This document shows, piece after piece, positions 43,435-56,227 of a DNA stretch of 64,000 nt (position 1 is the stretch's first letter; every line of letters begins with the position of its first letter). The position numbers and the translations under genes are program-made. Origin of the DNA: Cellulomonas hominis (GTDB lineage Bacteria > Actinomycetota > Actinomycetes > Actinomycetales > Cellulomonadaceae); contig NZ_JACHDN010000001.1 of assembly GCF_014201095.1 (NCBI RefSeq), forward strand, positions 2,852,001-2,916,000, in the 5' to 3' direction. The notes beneath the pieces are model-generated. The model did not search any database. It was given only the letters and a program-made list of their open reading frames with translations, and was not told the origin of the DNA.

Positions 43435-43557
43435 GCGCCGTACACCTCACCCTGCTTCGGTGCCAACCGGGGCCCGGCCCTGACGAGCGGATTGCGCACG
43501 CTGATCGGCAGTCGTGGGCGCCCCCATGGCGATTCTCGGGGGAAGCATACAGACATG

Positions 43558-44142
43558 TCAGGTACCTCGGTCGGGACCTTCCCGCAACTCGACCGCGTGC
43601 CGTGCGCTGTGACCCACCTGGGCGAGCGCTGTGGGCGGGCCGGACGGACCCGTGAACACCCAGAGCTTGTACCCGACGTAGCGCACCACCGTGCCGAGGG
43701 CGATGCCGACGAGATTCGCCACGTTGTCGGCGAAGGGCCCGGACCGGCCGAGCACGTAGTGCGAGAACGCGAGCGTCCCCACCGTCGCCGCGATGCCGAG
43801 GAGGTTGATGACGGTGAACAGGGCGAGCTCGCGTCCTCGGCGGTGCGAACGCTGGTCCGCGAACGTCCAGTGGCGGTTGCCCAGCCAGGACACGAGGGTC
43901 GCCAGCGCGACGGCGACGACCCGCGCCGTCAGCGGCTTGTCGTGGAGCAGGTCCGCAGGCCCGAAGCGCAGCAGGTTGTACGACCCCATGTCCACGACGA
44001 ACGCGACGGTCCCGACGGAGCCGAACCGGGCGAGCTCGAGCACGCGGGCGCGCAGCGGCGCCCGGAGGCGGTCGCGCAGACCGCGGCCGGGGCCGGTCCC
44101 GGGGGTGTCGAGCACGCCGCCGGGCGCAGGGGAGACGGGCAC
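43558..44142 (-). CDS. GtrA family membrane protein
   Basis: A 194-residue protein with four spans after a cytoplasmic tail of about 45 residues. FGSVGTVAFVVDMGSYNLL, LATLVSWLGNRHWTF and VANLVGIALGTVVRYVGYKLWVF are the GtrA signatures. GtrA proteins move polyprenyl-phosphate-linked sugars across the membrane for surface glycosylation. TACCGT (minus strand, 44149-44154) six bases before the GTG makes this start likely and the transcript leaderless. It is divergent from purK. Confidence 0.9.
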   Translation of the reverse strand: MPVSPAPGGVLDTPGTGPGRGLRDRLRAPLRARVLELARFGSVGTVAFVVDMGSYNLLRFGPADLLHDKPLTARVVAVALATLVSWLGNRHWTFADQRSHRRGRELALFTVINLLGIAATVGTLAFSHYVLGRSGPFADNVANLVGIALGTVVRYVGYKLWVFTGPSGPPTALAQVGHSARHAVELREGPDRGT

Positions 44143-44148
44143 CGGGCC

Positions 44149-44196
44149 ACGGTAGACCCCTCGGCTGGGGGCGCGCTGGGCGAGGTCCGTTACGCT
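44149..44196. promoter_or_regulatory. Back-to-back promoters of gtrA and purK
   Basis: The 62-base intergenic region holds TACCGT on the minus strand (44149-44154) for gtrA and TACGCT on the plus strand (44191-44196) for purK. Each is 6-8 bases from its GTG start codon. Confidence 0.5.
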
Positions 44197-44204
44197 CCTG
44201 CGTC

Positions 44205-45374
44205 GTGGCAGCACCCGTGGTGGCAGTGGTCGGTGGTGGGCAGCTCGCCCGCATGATGGCACCCGCGGCGACCGCGCTGGGCGTCCACCTGCGGGTCCTC
44301 GTGGAGGACGCGGTGTCGTCGGCCGCGCAGGTCGTGGTGGACGCGCCGGTCGGCGCGGCGTCCGACCCGGTGGCCGTCGAGCGGCTCGTGGTCGGCGCGG
44401 ACGCGCTCACGTTCGAGCACGAGCACGTGCCGAACGGCCTGCTCACCGAGCTCGTCGACCGCGGCGTCGCCGTGCACCCCGGGCCGGACGCGCTGGTGCA
44501 CGCGCAGGACAAGATCGTCATGCGCACCCGGCTCACCGCGCTCGGCGTCCCGTGCCCGCGGTGGGCGGCCCTGTCGGGGCCGGAGGACCTCGCGGCGTTC
44601 CTCGCGGCCGGCGACGGCACGGCGGTCGTGAAGACGGCGCGCGGCGGCTACGACGGCAAGGGCGTGCGCGTGGTGCGCTCGGCGGACGAGGCCGCCGACT
44701 GGCTCGGCGCCGCCGCGGACGGCACGGGCGCGCCGCTGCTCGCGGAGGAGCGGGTGCCGTTCACCCGCGAGCTCGCCGCGCTGGTCGCCCGGACGCCGTC
44801 CGGCGAGGTGCGTACCTGGCCGGTCGTGGAGTCCGTGCAGCGCGACGGCGTGTGCGCCGAGGTGGTCGCCCCCGCGCCGGACCTGGACCCGCGCACCGCC
44901 GCGGCCGCCGAGCGGATCGCGCGCACCGTCGCCGAGGGCCTCGGCGTGACCGGCGTGCTGGCCGTCGAGCTGTTTGAGGTCGCCGACCCGCACGGCGGCG
45001 AGCCCCGGGTGCTGGTGAACGAGCTCGCGATGCGCCCGCACAACTCGGGCCACTGGACCATCGACGGCTCCGTGACCAGCCAGTTCGAGCAGCACCTGCG
45101 GGCGGTCCTCGACCTGCCGCTCGGCGCCACGGAGGCCCGCGCCCCGTGGACCGTGATGGCCAACGTCCTCGGCTCGTCCCGCGCGGTGCTCACCGACGGG
45201 CTCGCCGAGGTCGCCGCGCTCGACCCGGGCGCGAAGGTGCACCTGTACGGCAAGGGCGTGCGCCCCGGCCGCAAGCTCGGGCACGTCACCGTCACCGGCG
45301 ACGACCTGGCGGACGTGCGCCGCCGGGCCGTCGCCGCGGCGGCCGTGCTGCGCGGCGACGACCCCGCCGTGTGA
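44205..45374 (+). CDS. purK: N5-carboxyaminoimidazole ribonucleotide synthase
   Basis: A 389-residue ATP-grasp enzyme that joins bicarbonate to AIR to make N5-CAIR in purine synthesis. [15 protein letters not shown] opens the family; [14 protein letters not shown] is the ATP-binding loop, and [17 protein letters not shown] the magnesium/product site. Full length and intact. The GTG start has a TACGCT hexamer eight bases upstream and no Shine-Dalgarno. purE follows at once. Confidence 0.96.
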   Translation: MAAPVVAVVGGGQLARMMAPAATALGVHLRVLVEDAVSSAAQVVVDAPVGAASDPVAVERLVVGADALTFEHEHVPNGLLTELVDRGVAVHPGPDALVHAQDKIVMRTRLTALGVPCPRWAALSGPEDLAAFLAAGDGTAVVKTARGGYDGKGVRVVRSADEAADWLGAAADGTGAPLLAEERVPFTRELAALVARTPSGEVRTWPVVESVQRDGVCAEVVAPAPDLDPRTAAAAERIARTVAEGLGVTGVLAVELFEVADPHGGEPRVLVNELAMRPHNSGHWTIDGSVTSQFEQHLRAVLDLPLGATEARAPWTVMANVLGSSRAVLTDGLAEVAALDPGAKVHLYGKGVRPGRKLGHVTVTGDDLADVRRRAVAAAAVLRGDDPAV

Positions 45375-45394
45375 CCCGCGACCTGGAGGTGGAG

Positions 45395-45934
45395 ATGGAC
45401 CCGCTCGTCGGCATCGTCATGGGCTCGGACTCGGACTGGCCCGTCATGGAGGCCGCCGCCCAGGCGCTGGCCGAGTTCGACGTGCCCGTCGAGGTGGACG
45501 TGGTCTCCGCGCACCGCCAGCCGGACAAGATGGTCGACTACGGCCGCACCGCCGCCGGCCGGGGGCTGCGCGTGATCGTCGCGGGCGCCGGGGGAGCGGC
45601 GCACCTGCCGGGCATGCTCGCCGCGGTCACCCCGCTGCCGGTGATCGGCGTCCCGGTGCCGCTGGCCCGGCTGGACGGGCTCGACTCGCTGCTGTCCATC
45701 GTGCAGATGCCCGCCGGGGTGCCGGTCGCGACGGTGTCGATCGGCGGGGCGCGCAACGCCGGCCTGCTGGCCGCGCGCATCCTCGGGGCGGGGACCGACG
45801 ACACCGCCCGCCGGGTCGCCGCCGCGATGCGGGAGTTCCAGGACGCCCTCCGCGCCCAGGCGGACGCCAAGGGCGAGCGTCTGCGCGCGCAGCACGGGGA
45901 CGGGCGCCGGCAGGGCGTGGGGTTCGGCGCCTAG
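45395..45934 (+). CDS. purE: N5-CAIR mutase
   Basis: A 179-residue class I PurE that converts N5-CAIR to [40 protein letters not shown] and the [13 protein letters not shown] block are all present. The ATG at 45395 is preferred because GGAGG (45385-45389) is close upstream; an in-frame GTG at 45371 overlapping the purK stop is an alternative that would add eight residues. The C-terminal tail after about residue 155 is charged and not conserved. Its TAG stop shares the palindrome CTAG with the stop of the converging toxin gene. Confidence 0.95.
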   Translation: MDPLVGIVMGSDSDWPVMEAAAQALAEFDVPVEVDVVSAHRQPDKMVDYGRTAAGRGLRVIVAGAGGAAHLPGMLAAVTPLPVIGVPVPLARLDGLDSLLSIVQMPAGVPVATVSIGGARNAGLLAARILGAGTDDTARRVAAAMREFQDALRAQADAKGERLRAQHGDGRRQGVGFGA

Positions 45935-46287
45935 ACCAGGGCGAGGTGGACCAGGAGCGCCTCGTCCAGCGCGGCGGCCTCCTGCGGCGTCAGCGTTCCC
46001 AGCCTGCGGCCGAGCCGCCCGACGTCCACCGCGCGGATCTGCTCGGCCCGGGCCTTCGAGTCGACGGCGAGCCCGTTGCGCGGTGTCGCGGCGACCAGGA
46101 CCTGGAAGTCGAGCACCCGGGTGACGTCCGAGGTCAGCGGGACGACGGTGAGCACGCCGCGACCGGTGCGCTCCGACGCCTTGTTGCGACCGTCCCCCGA
46201 GACGATCACCGCGGGTCGCTCCCGCTTGTCCGCCTCGGAGCCGCGGACGGGGTTCAGGTCGACCGTCCAGATCTCGCCGCGTCTCAC
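45931..46287 (-). CDS. MazF/PemK-type toxin
   Basis: A 118-residue endoribonuclease-like toxin: [32 protein letters not shown] and [11 protein letters not shown] are the strands and loops of the PemK/MazF fold, and [19 protein letters not shown] its C-terminal half. MazF toxins cut mRNA or tRNA at short motifs. The GTG start overlaps the antitoxin stop (GTGA), giving antitoxin-first coupling as expected for type II systems. The gene is intact. The cleavage sequence cannot be predicted. Confidence 0.9.
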   Translation of the reverse strand: MRRGEIWTVDLNPVRGSEADKRERPAVIVSGDGRNKASERTGRGVLTVVPLTSDVTRVLDFQVLVAATPRNGLAVDSKARAEQIRAVDVGRLGRRLGTLTPQEAAALDEALLVHLALV

Positions 46288-46523
46288 GCGTCCGGCTCCA
46301 GCCCGTCCGCCGTCACCCCGTTCCAGGCGGCGGCCTCGCCGGACTCGTCCCACTCCTGGTCGGCCAGCAGGTACTGCTCCTCGAGCGCCTTCTCCCGGAG
46401 CGCGGCGACCGCGGCGTGGAACGCGGCGGACCGCGAGGCGAGGCCGTGGCGCCGCTCGTACTCGCGGAGGAACGTCAGGTCCGGGGTCGGGAGGCTCACC
46501 GTGACGCGCTCACTCGTCTTCAT
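46284..46523 (-). CDS. Ribbon-helix-helix antitoxin
   Basis: A 79-residue protein: an N-terminal strand SERVTVSLP and helix pair LTFLREYERRHGLASRSAAFHAAV form a ribbon-helix-helix DNA-binding domain; the acidic C-terminus (ADQEWDESGEAAAW) would wrap the toxin. The start at 46523 is preferred because the minus-strand TATGAT (46531-46536) lies seven bases upstream; an ATG four codons earlier would lie within this -10 element. It should repress its own promoter together with the toxin. Confidence 0.85.
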   Translation of the reverse strand: MKTSERVTVSLPTPDLTFLREYERRHGLASRSAAFHAAVAALREKALEEQYLLADQEWDESGEAAAWNGVTADGLEPDA

Positions 46524-46539
46524 ACTCTCGATCATACTC
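46520..46539 (-). promoter_or_regulatory. Toxin-antitoxin promoter and direct repeats
   Basis: On the minus strand GAGTATGA occurs twice, 12 bases apart (46532-46539 and 46520-46527). The first copy contains the -10 TATGAT and the second overlaps the start codon, so antitoxin bound here would block transcription. Confidence 0.5.
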
Positions 46540-46656
46540 GCGCTCGGAGCGGCGGGATCCTGAGCATCCCGGACGGGTGTGGAGGTCCCGTCGAGGCCTC
46601 CCGCGCGGCCCCCGCTCGACGGGCGGAACCCGCGCGGCGCGCTTAGCGTCGAAGGA

Positions 46657-47889
46657 GTGACGACCACAGCGCCGACCCGGACGACCTCCGGCCCCGCCAC
46701 CGCCGCCACGCCCGCCGAGCGCGCCCCGGGCCGCGCTCCGCGCCTCGCCGCGCTGGACGGGCTGCGGTTCCTGGCGGCGGTCGGCGTGCTCGCGTACCAC
46801 TTCACGACCCGGCAGACGGACGCCTGGGGCCGGGACCTCTCCGAGGTGGCCCCGGCGGTCTCGTCGTGGGCGGTGTACACCTCGCTCGGGCCGGAGCTGT
46901 TCTTCGTCATCAGCGGCTTCGTCATCCTCATGACGGCGTGGGGGCGATCGATGCCGGACGTGATCGGCTCGCGGGTCGGGCGGCTGTACCCCGGCTACTG
47001 GGTCGCGGTGCTGGCGACCGGGGGGCTCCTGCTGCTGGTCTGGCCGGGCAAGGAGATCACCGGCGACCAGGTGCTGGTGAACCTCACCCTGCTGCAGAGC
47101 CTGTTCGGGGTGGACCACGTCGACGGCGTGTACTGGACGCTCTGGGTGGAGCTGCGGTTCTACCTGCTGATCGCGGTGTTCGCGGCGATCGGGATCACCC
47201 GCCGGCGGGTGCTGTGGTTCGCCGCGCTGTGGCCCGCCGCGGCGATGCTCGCGCGGGTGCTCGGGCTGACCGACGCCGTGACGTGGCTCGTCGCGCCGTA
47301 CGCCCCGCTGTTCGCGGCCGGGATGGCGCTCTACGTGATCCACCGCACCGGGCACGCGGTCGTGCCGTGGCTGCTGGTCGCCGGGAACGCCGCGCTCGCG
47401 ACGGCCGCGCTGGTGCCCGCGCGCATGGACTCGCTCGGGCAGAACTCCGTCGTCGCCCCGCGGCCGGCGCTGCTCGCCGCCGCCCTGCTCGCCTGCGTCG
47501 CGCTGGTGGCGCTCGTGACCCTCACCCCGGCGGGCCGGTGGCGCTGGGCGGGGCTGACCGCCGCGGGGGCGCTGACCTACCCGCTGTACCTCACGCACGA
47601 GTACTGGGGCCTGTGGGTCGTGCACCTGCTCGCCGGCCGGGCGCCGGTCGCCGTGGTGCTCGCCGCGGCGGTGGCGGTCTCGCTGCTGCTGGCCTGGGTG
47701 ATCCACCGGTTCGTGGAGAGGCCGTTCGGCCCGCGGCTGCGCCGGGCGACCACCGCGGGGTGCGAGCGGCTCGCGGCGGGCGTGCGCGGCGCCGTCCGGG
47801 CCGTGCGGTCGCGCTACGAGGTGGGGACCGCGCCGGCGGGGAGGACCGGGGGACGGTCGTCCGCGGGGACGGTCTCCGGCACCCGTTAG
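46657..47889 (+). CDS. Acyltransferase 3 family protein (OafA-like)
   Basis: A 410-residue membrane acyltransferase with about ten spans. RLAALDGLRFLAAVGVLAYHF includes the catalytic-type His, followed by FFVISGFVIL, SRVGRLYPGYWVAV and YWTLWVELRFYLL. These enzymes transfer acetyl or other acyl groups to sugars of surface polymers. An N-terminal Thr/Ala/Pro-rich tail is cytoplasmic. TAGCGT (46644-46649) seven bases before the GTG suggests a leaderless transcript. It is divergent from the antitoxin and followed by a second, different acyltransferase. Confidence 0.9.
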   Translation: MTTTAPTRTTSGPATAATPAERAPGRAPRLAALDGLRFLAAVGVLAYHFTTRQTDAWGRDLSEVAPAVSSWAVYTSLGPELFFVISGFVILMTAWGRSMPDVIGSRVGRLYPGYWVAVLATGGLLLLVWPGKEITGDQVLVNLTLLQSLFGVDHVDGVYWTLWVELRFYLLIAVFAAIGITRRRVLWFAALWPAAAMLARVLGLTDAVTWLVAPYAPLFAAGMALYVIHRTGHAVVPWLLVAGNAALATAALVPARMDSLGQNSVVAPRPALLAAALLACVALVALVTLTPAGRWRWAGLTAAGALTYPLYLTHEYWGLWVVHLLAGRAPVAVVLAAAVAVSLLLAWVIHRFVERPFGPRLRRATTAGCERLAAGVRGAVRAVRSRYEVGTAPAGRTGGRSSAGTVSGTR

Positions 47890-47951
47890 GCTTCCCGGGT
47901 GGTGAGTCCGGACGCGTCCCGCGGGCGCACGCGCAGTCGGCGCGCCGTCCC

Positions 47952-49040
47952 GTGAGCTCGGCCTCCCCGGCGTCGGTCACCCTGGGTGCCGAGCGCCGGA
48001 CGAACAACTTCGACGCGCTGCGGCTCCTCGCCGCGTTCGCGGTGGTGGTCGGCCACGCGGCGGTCCTGCGGGGCGCCCCCGAGCAGGCGCCCGCGTTCCT
48101 CGGCATCCACGTGCACGTGCTCGGGGTCGCGGTGTTCTTCGTCATCAGCGGCTGGCTGATCACGGGCAGCTGGGAGCGCTCGCGGTCGGTGCCGCAGTTC
48201 GTGGTCAGCCGCGCGTTGCGCATCCTGCCGCTGCTGTGGGTCGTCGTCCTGCTGTCCGTGGCGGTCCTCGGGCCGCTCATGACCGACCTGCCGCTCGGCG
48301 AGTACGCGCGCTCGACGGAGACCTGGCGGTACCTGCGGAACCTCGTGATGCTGCCGGCCGACGGGCTGCCCGGCGTGTTCACGGACGTGCCGTACCCGGG
48401 CGTCGTCAACGGGTCGGTCTGGACGCTGCGCGCGGAGGTGATCTGCTACGCGCTGGTGCTCGGGGCCGGGCTGCTGGCCGTCGCGCTCCGCGGGCGCTGG
48501 CAGACCGCGGTGCTCGTCGCGTTCGGCGCGGGCTCGGTCGTCCTCGTGGAGCACGGCGACGTGCGCGTGCTGGGGTCGAGCCTCACGGCCGCCGCGGGCA
48601 CCTGGATCTACTTCGCGGTCGCCGCCCTGCTGCGGCTGCACCTCCCGCGTCGTGCGCTGCGCGGGGACGTCGCGGTCGGCGCGCTGGCGCTGTGGGGGCT
48701 GGCGTCGCTGGCGGGGGAGGCGTGGGCGGTCCGCGCCTCGTGGCTCGCGCTCTCGTACGTGGTGCTCGTCGTCGGCCTGCGGGGCTGGCCCGTCGCGCGG
48801 GACGCCGCCCGGTTCGGGGACCTGTCCTACGGGCTCTACCTGTTCGCGTTCCCGGTGCAGCAGGTCGTCCTCGACCTCGCCCCGGCGCACCCCGCGTGGG
48901 TGGACGTCGTCGTCGTCACGGGCGCCTCGCTCGCGCTGGCCTACGGCTCGTGGCACCTGGTGGAGCGCCCCGCGCTCGACCTGCGGACCCGCCTGCCGTG
49001 GTTCGCGCGGCCTCGCGTCCCGTCGCAGCCGGCGGCCTGA
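47952..49040 (+). CDS. Acyltransferase 3 family protein
   Basis: A 362-residue multipass acyltransferase. NNFDALRLLAAFAVVVGHA, FFVISGWLITGSW, SRALRILPLLWVVV and GSVWTLRAEVICY are the family blocks. It differs clearly from its upstream neighbour (shorter, different loops), so it is not a recent duplication. The GTG at 47952 has no clear ribosome site; TAGGCT at 47887-47892, overlapping the previous stop codon, may be a promoter with a 50-60-base leader. It converges on an LCP gene only seven bases away. Confidence 0.88.
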   Translation: MSSASPASVTLGAERRTNNFDALRLLAAFAVVVGHAAVLRGAPEQAPAFLGIHVHVLGVAVFFVISGWLITGSWERSRSVPQFVVSRALRILPLLWVVVLLSVAVLGPLMTDLPLGEYARSTETWRYLRNLVMLPADGLPGVFTDVPYPGVVNGSVWTLRAEVICYALVLGAGLLAVALRGRWQTAVLVAFGAGSVVLVEHGDVRVLGSSLTAAAGTWIYFAVAALLRLHLPRRALRGDVAVGALALWGLASLAGEAWAVRASWLALSYVVLVVGLRGWPVARDAARFGDLSYGLYLFAFPVQQVVLDLAPAHPAWVDVVVVTGASLALAYGSWHLVERPALDLRTRLPWFARPRVPSQPAA

Positions 49041-49047
49041 CAGCGGG

Positions 49048-50409
49048 TCAGGACGGCACGCCGCCGACCACGCCCGGCGGGAGCGTGCCGTCGCGGACCT
49101 GCTGGAAGAACGTCGGCGTCTGGTCCGGGTCGAGCTGCACCGTCGAGCCGATGCCGTCGCCCGGGCGGTAGTCGAGGCTGCGGATCGGCGGGGTGCCGGT
49201 GATCCCGCCAGTCCCGGTCGCGGACCGGAACGCCAGCGCGAGCCGGCCCAGGTCGACCACGTCGGTGCCCTGGTCCAGGGTCATGGCGTCGGTCCCCGCG
49301 CGGATCAGCGACACCTGGCGACCCGGGTTCACCAGGGTGGACGGGGAGGCGGCCGAGGACGTGATCCCCGAGATGACCTCCCGCTGCCGCTTCGCGCGGC
49401 CGATGTCGCCCTCCGGGTCGACGTACCGCATCCGGGCGAACATCAGCGCGTCGTGGCCGTCGGTCATGTGGCAGCCCGGCGTCCACACCAGGCCGGTCAT
49501 CGGGTCGGTGACGTCGAGGTCCGAGCACAGCTCGACGCCGCCGAGCGCGTCGACGACGCCCTCGACGCCGCCGAAGCCGACCTCGACGAAGTGGTCGACG
49601 GTCAGACCGGACAGCTGCTCGACCGTCGCGACCAGCAGCGCGGGGCCGCCCCACGAGTACGCGGCGTTGATCTTGCTCGCGCTGAAGCCCGGGATCTCGA
49701 CGAACGTGTCGCGCGGGATGCTGATGAGCGCCGCGGGGCCGCTCTCGGGCACCTGCAGCAGCATGATCGTGTCGGCGCGGGCACCGGCTGTCCCGTCCTC
49801 CTCGCCGGGGGCGCGCTCGTCGGAGCCGGCGAGCAGGTACGTGGTGCCGGGGGTGTCGGCCGCGCCCGAGAGGGCGTCGACGTGGCGCAGGCGGCCGTTG
49901 GCCCAGATGGCGAGGCCGATGGGCCAGGCGAGCACGAGCACGAGGACGAGCGCCAGCACGGAGAGCACGCCCCGGCGGCGCCATCGCCGCCGGGGCGCGG
50001 CGGCGGGCGCGGCAGGCCGGGCGTGGGGGCCGCCCCCTGCCGGCGACGGGCCGGCCGGCCGCGGCGCGGTGCCGCCGCCGCGCGGGGTCGTGCGCCGCGG
50101 GGTGCCGACGGGCGCGTCGGCGGGTCCGGCGTCCTGCGCGGGGTGCCGTCCCGGCACGGGCCGGGCCGGCTGCCTGCTGCGCCGCGGCGGGGCCGCGCGG
50201 TGCGTCGCGTCCGGCTCGATCGCGGGAGGTGCGCCTGCGGCGGCCGCGGACGCCGGTGGCACAGGGCGGGCCGGCGGCGAGGGGCGGGCCATCGTCCGCC
50301 GCGGGGCCGGTCCGACGGGACGCGCGTCGTCGGCCGCCGGCCGGGACTGCCGGGCGGACGGCTCGAAGGTCGGCGGGAGCCGGTCCTCACCGGTCGGCTT
50401 GCTCGGCAC
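49048..50409 (-). CDS. LytR-CpsA-Psr family glycopolymer ligase
   Basis: A 453-residue membrane-anchored LCP enzyme. A long, disordered Pro/Arg/Ala-rich cytoplasmic region (1-145) precedes one span (about 147-170). The outer LCP domain shows TYLLAGSDERAP, ARADTIMLLQVP, SIPRDTFVEIPG, KINAAYSWGG and the MTDGHDALMFARMRY motif. LCP proteins move wall glycopolymers from a polyprenyl carrier to peptidoglycan. GAGGGGG precedes the GTG. A second LCP gene lies upstream on the same strand. Confidence 0.93.
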   Translation of the reverse strand: MPSKPTGEDRLPPTFEPSARQSRPAADDARPVGPAPRRTMARPSPPARPVPPASAAAAGAPPAIEPDATHRAAPPRRSRQPARPVPGRHPAQDAGPADAPVGTPRRTTPRGGGTAPRPAGPSPAGGGPHARPAAPAAAPRRRWRRRGVLSVLALVLVLVLAWPIGLAIWANGRLRHVDALSGAADTPGTTYLLAGSDERAPGEEDGTAGARADTIMLLQVPESGPAALISIPRDTFVEIPGFSASKINAAYSWGGPALLVATVEQLSGLTVDHFVEVGFGGVEGVVDALGGVELCSDLDVTDPMTGLVWTPGCHMTDGHDALMFARMRYVDPEGDIGRAKRQREVISGITSSAASPSTLVNPGRQVSLIRAGTDAMTLDQGTDVVDLGRLALAFRSATGTGGITGTPPIRSLDYRPGDGIGSTVQLDPDQTPTFFQQVRDGTLPPGVVGGVPS

Positions 50410-50511
50410 GAAGCCCCCTCACGTGTCTCTTCGCTGGTGCTGCGCCGTCGATCGTACGCGCGGCGGGTCGGCCGCCCGGGGAGCCCGGTGCGGCGCGTAC
50501 CGCGCCCGGGT

Positions 50512-51780
50512 TCAGCAGACAGCCGTGACGTCCGCTGGCGTGAACGCCTCGCGGCCCGCCTCCTTGGTCTGCGCCGGCGCCGGAGCCTGCGTCTCCGGCG
50601 CGGCCGGCGCGGTGGTTCCCGCATCGGGAGTCTCCGTGCCGGTCCCCGTGCCGGGGTCCGTCGCCGTGGGCTCCTCCGAACCCACGACCGGCTCGTCCGC
50701 GGCCATGTTGGCCCAGACCACGTCCGCCTCCGAGGTCCACTCCACCCGGTTCTTGTTGGACGCCGCCGCGGCCCACGGGATGGTCAGGATGGTGATGTCG
50801 TCCAGCCGCACCGAGCGGGCGCTCCACGCGAGCCCCGTGAGCGACTGCAGGTCCAGGGCGCTGTCGATCGTGAGCGAGCTGGTGGCGGCGCCCAGGAACT
50901 GCAGCAGGGTCGGGGCGCTGGTCATCACGTCGCGGGAGAACACCTGGTTGACGATCGCCGCGATGAGGCGCTGCTGGTTGCCGATCCGGGCGATGTCGGA
51001 CCCGTCGCCGACGTTGCCGTGCCGGGCGCGCGCGAACTTGAACGCGTCCTCGCCGGACAGGACCTGCTGCCCCGCCGACAGCGTCAGGCCGGTGTACGGG
51101 TCGTACAGGTCCTTGGGGATGCAGATGTCGACGCCCCCGATGGCGTTGACCATCGACTGGAACCCGCCGAAGTCCACGACGACGAAGTGGTCGATCGTCA
51201 GGCCGGTGTTCTCCTGGATCGCCCGGCCGGAGCAGGCCGCGGCCGACGCGAGGTCGCCGCCGTTGTCCCAGCCGATCGCGAAGGCCTCGTTGATCATCGC
51301 CTGCGAGCGCGCCCGGGTCGTCGAGCCGTCGGACATCTGGCAGGACGGGATCGAGACGAGCGAGTCGCGGGGGATGGAGACGAGCTCCACGCGCTGCCGG
51401 TCCGCCGACACGTGGACCACGATCGTGGTGTCCGCGCGCATGCCCGCGGTGTCCTCGCCCTCCGCGGCCATCGCGGCCGCGTCGCGGTAGTCCGACCCCA
51501 GGACGAGGATGTTGAGCGCCCGGCCCGCGTTCGGGTCGTCGGGCTCCGGGTCCTCGTCGGGGGTGCTCACCGGCGACGGGCCCGGGCCGAGCAGCGACGC
51601 CACGTCGACGGTGGCGATGTTCGTCTGCAGCTTGATGTACAGGGCGCTGGCACCCGACACGCCCACCATGACGAGCGCGACCGTGACGAGGGCGACGCCG
51701 CGGAGCACCCGGTGACGCCCGGAGCTGCGGGCGTGGCGGACGGCGCGCGGACGCGCGGGTGCGGCGTGGCGGTTGGTCAC
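50512..51780 (-). CDS. LytR-CpsA-Psr family glycopolymer ligase
   Basis: A 422-residue LCP protein with a short basic cytoplasmic tail, one span (about 28-50), the LCP domain (NILVLGSDYRDAA, MRADTTIVVHV, SIPRDSLVSIPSC, MINEAFAIGWDNGG, SGEDAFKFARARHG) and a Thr/Pro/Ala-rich C-terminal tail ending in Cys. Cys159 (in SIPSCQM) and Cys207 (in AAACSG) may form a disulfide. TATCCT on the minus strand (51787-51792) six bases before the GTG implies a leaderless transcript. It lies downstream of rmlB, on the same strand. Confidence 0.93.
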   Translation of the reverse strand: MTNRHAAPARPRAVRHARSSGRHRVLRGVALVTVALVMVGVSGASALYIKLQTNIATVDVASLLGPGPSPVSTPDEDPEPDDPNAGRALNILVLGSDYRDAAAMAAEGEDTAGMRADTTIVVHVSADRQRVELVSIPRDSLVSIPSCQMSDGSTTRARSQAMINEAFAIGWDNGGDLASAAACSGRAIQENTGLTIDHFVVVDFGGFQSMVNAIGGVDICIPKDLYDPYTGLTLSAGQQVLSGEDAFKFARARHGNVGDGSDIARIGNQQRLIAAIVNQVFSRDVMTSAPTLLQFLGAATSSLTIDSALDLQSLTGLAWSARSVRLDDITILTIPWAAAASNKNRVEWTSEADVVWANMAADEPVVGSEEPTATDPGTGTGTETPDAGTTAPAAPETQAPAPAQTKEAGREAFTPADVTAVC

Positions 51781-51894
51781 CGGACGAGGATAGGAGGTCG
51801 GGTCGGGCCGGCCGGCGGAACCCCGGGGGGAGGGGCGTGGAGGATTCGTGGAGACATCACTCCTGGTCGCACGCCCGGCGCCGGCCCGCCGGGG

Positions 51895-56171
<4,277 letters not shown>

Positions 56172-56227
56172 GCGTCGGTGCCGGGGCTTCCGGCAGGGCG
56201 CGAGCGGGACACCGAGGGGGAGACACC

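Noticed and set aside
46657..49040. The two adjacent acyltransferases as a recent tandem duplication
   Set aside because: They share only family motifs; lengths, loops and N-termini differ throughout.
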